A stretch of DNA of 23,766 nucleotides from CAZVCG01 sp964626265 (GTDB lineage Bacteria; Pseudomonadota; Alphaproteobacteria; UBA9219). Shown here piece after piece: positions 23,200 through 23,766 of the stretch. The stretch lies in the NCBI GenBank assembly GCA_964626265.1, contig CAZVCG010000030.1, positions 1 to 23,766 of the forward strand. Direction: 5' to 3'. The translations under genes and the position numbers were made by a program. Every line of letters starts with the position of its first letter. The stretch's first letter is position 1. The notes beneath the pieces are model-generated. The model was given only the letters and a program-made list of their open reading frames with translations, ran no database searches and was not told the DNA's origin.

Positions 23200-23400
23200 T
23201 TATCTTAAACCCAAATCTTTAAGTGGCACGTTCATAATTTTAATTAGCAATTTATCTTCGCCTTCAAGCTGTCGATGTGCACGTATCTCCGCATAAATAT
23301 CCAAAACCTCTGATGAAACACTATCGGCCCGCTGATGACAGACGACCTCCTTCTCGGTATCAGAAAGAGTCTTTTCATTGTTTTTAGTTTTTGCTGGCAT
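23200..23400 (-). CDS. Small hypothetical protein
   Basis: 66 residues from ATG 23400, beginning MPAKTKNNEKTLSDTEKE and ending NVPLKDLGLR. Highly charged, with no membrane segment and no recognised family. I prefer this start because GGAGA lies about 7 bases upstream; the open frame extends to an ATG at 23469 with no clear ribosome binding site. It lies directly upstream of the 242-residue hypothetical gene and probably shares its transcript. Size and position would suit a regulator or antitoxin-like partner, but nothing in the sequence shows that. Confidence 0.5.
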   Translation of the reverse strand: MPAKTKNNEKTLSDTEKEVVCHQRADSVSSEVLDIYAEIRAHRQLEGEDKLLIKIMNVPLKDLGLR

Positions 23401-23469
23401 AGCTCCATCTCCGGCATTTGGCGGGAGGATCCCCTCTAGGGAATAATGATGACTATGCTTTAATATCAT

Positions 23470-23705
23470 TTTTCGGCTATCCCTGTAAAATATTTACGCC
23501 TTAACAACTTTAAAGAGAAACATAATGGAACGAAGTTTATAACACATTAAAATATAAGGTTAATTTCCTTTTAATTCAATTTTCATGTTCATGAAGCCTT
23601 TGATTTTCCTATGCTGCTCATAAGGCAAGCACTTTCAAGCGTACTAATCCTTAAGCGAAGATTACCCATTTAACCACTCCCCCTCGCGGGCTGGAGGGTT
23701 GTTTC
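23470..23705. other. AT-rich non-coding stretch at the right end
   Basis: 236 bases with no credible gene. It is AT-rich, with several short T- and A-runs. Near 23674-23699 a CCCTC/GAGGG pairing could form a weak hairpin after the dehydrogenase stop (minus strand), but no U tail follows. I see no integrase gene or tRNA. Confidence 0.4.
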
Positions 23706-23766
23706 CTACAAACTCCAATACCTAACGCCTTTGGGCATCGAGGCCGGATCGAGAACCGATTTTACG
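23706..23766 (-). CDS. Nucleotide-sugar dehydrogenase, 3' end (partial at right edge)
   Basis: The last 19 codons and TAG stop of a gene entering from the right edge. They encode VKSVLDPASMPKGVRYWSL, the C-terminal end of UDP-sugar 6-dehydrogenases of the WbpA/TviB type, which oxidise UDP-hexoses to UDP-uronates. This is presumably the functional copy, since it continues off the edge in frame. It would supply the epimerase encoded at 21094-22077. The terminal Leu codon and the sequence after the stop differ from the remnant copy. The rest of the gene is not visible, so integrity is unknown. Confidence 0.6.
   Translation of the reverse strand, partial: VKSVLDPASMPKGVRYWSL
23712..23766. repeat. 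55-bp direct repeat, right copy
   Basis: Identical to 22269-22323 and truncated by the window edge, so the repeat may be longer. Together the two copies bracket about 1.4 kb of AT-rich sequence holding two orphan genes. Confidence 0.95.

Overview
The window reads as a chromosomal segment of an alphaproteobacterium. The evidence is the conserved block eno - ftsB - pdhA - pdhB - pdhC - lpd - lipA on the minus strand and a PopZ-type (DUF2497) polar organiser gene. I cannot place the lineage more precisely. Most genes look like ordinary moderately GC-rich housekeeping genes. The zeta-toxin region (about 8.1-9.2 kb) and the right end (about 22.4-23.7 kb) are visibly more AT-rich.

Layout, left to right. 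3-260 is the 3' end of a DUF2339-like membrane protein gene, whose stop overlaps the end of convergent lipA. 257-7916 (minus) is the pyruvate dehydrogenase and lipoate block, read right to left: pdhA, pdhB, pdhC, an 86-residue membrane protein coupled to a GNAT acetyltransferase, lpd and lipA. LipA makes the lipoyl cofactor that PdhC carries, and Lpd reoxidises it. A zeta-toxin-like kinase and its small upstream partner (8129-9245) sit between ftsB and pdhA. eno (9836-11113) diverges from ribD and ribA (11184-12872). pyrG and secG (minus) follow, then a secreted orphan protein. Next is a minus-strand group: popZ-like, DUF4139/MuiA-like, an MsbA-type ABC exporter and an alpha/beta hydrolase. 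A UDP-glucuronate 4-epimerase lies at 21094-22077. The right end holds a displaced 3' remnant of a nucleotide-sugar dehydrogenase, two AT-rich orphan genes, and the 3' end of the apparently intact dehydrogenase running off the edge.

Three layers of mobile sequence stand out. (1) Six intergenic elements (105-412 bp) share inverted, hairpin-forming ends with conserved GNRA-type loops and covarying stems. The longest has, exactly between its ends, a decayed GIY-YIG nuclease gene, so the short ones look like gene-less (MITE-like) derivatives. Four of the six are in spacers of the pdh-lip block. (2) Two copies of a different double-hairpin palindrome (67 and 61 bp) lie inside lipA and pdhC. They are in opposite orientations but the same reading frame, adding 22 and 20 residues to the proteins, as Rickettsia palindromic elements do. 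(3) A 55-bp identical repeat of the dehydrogenase 3' end brackets the AT-rich 1.3-kb segment at the right end, as expected of insertion at the 3' end of a gene.

All assignments come from reading the sequence and remembered family motifs; no database search was run.
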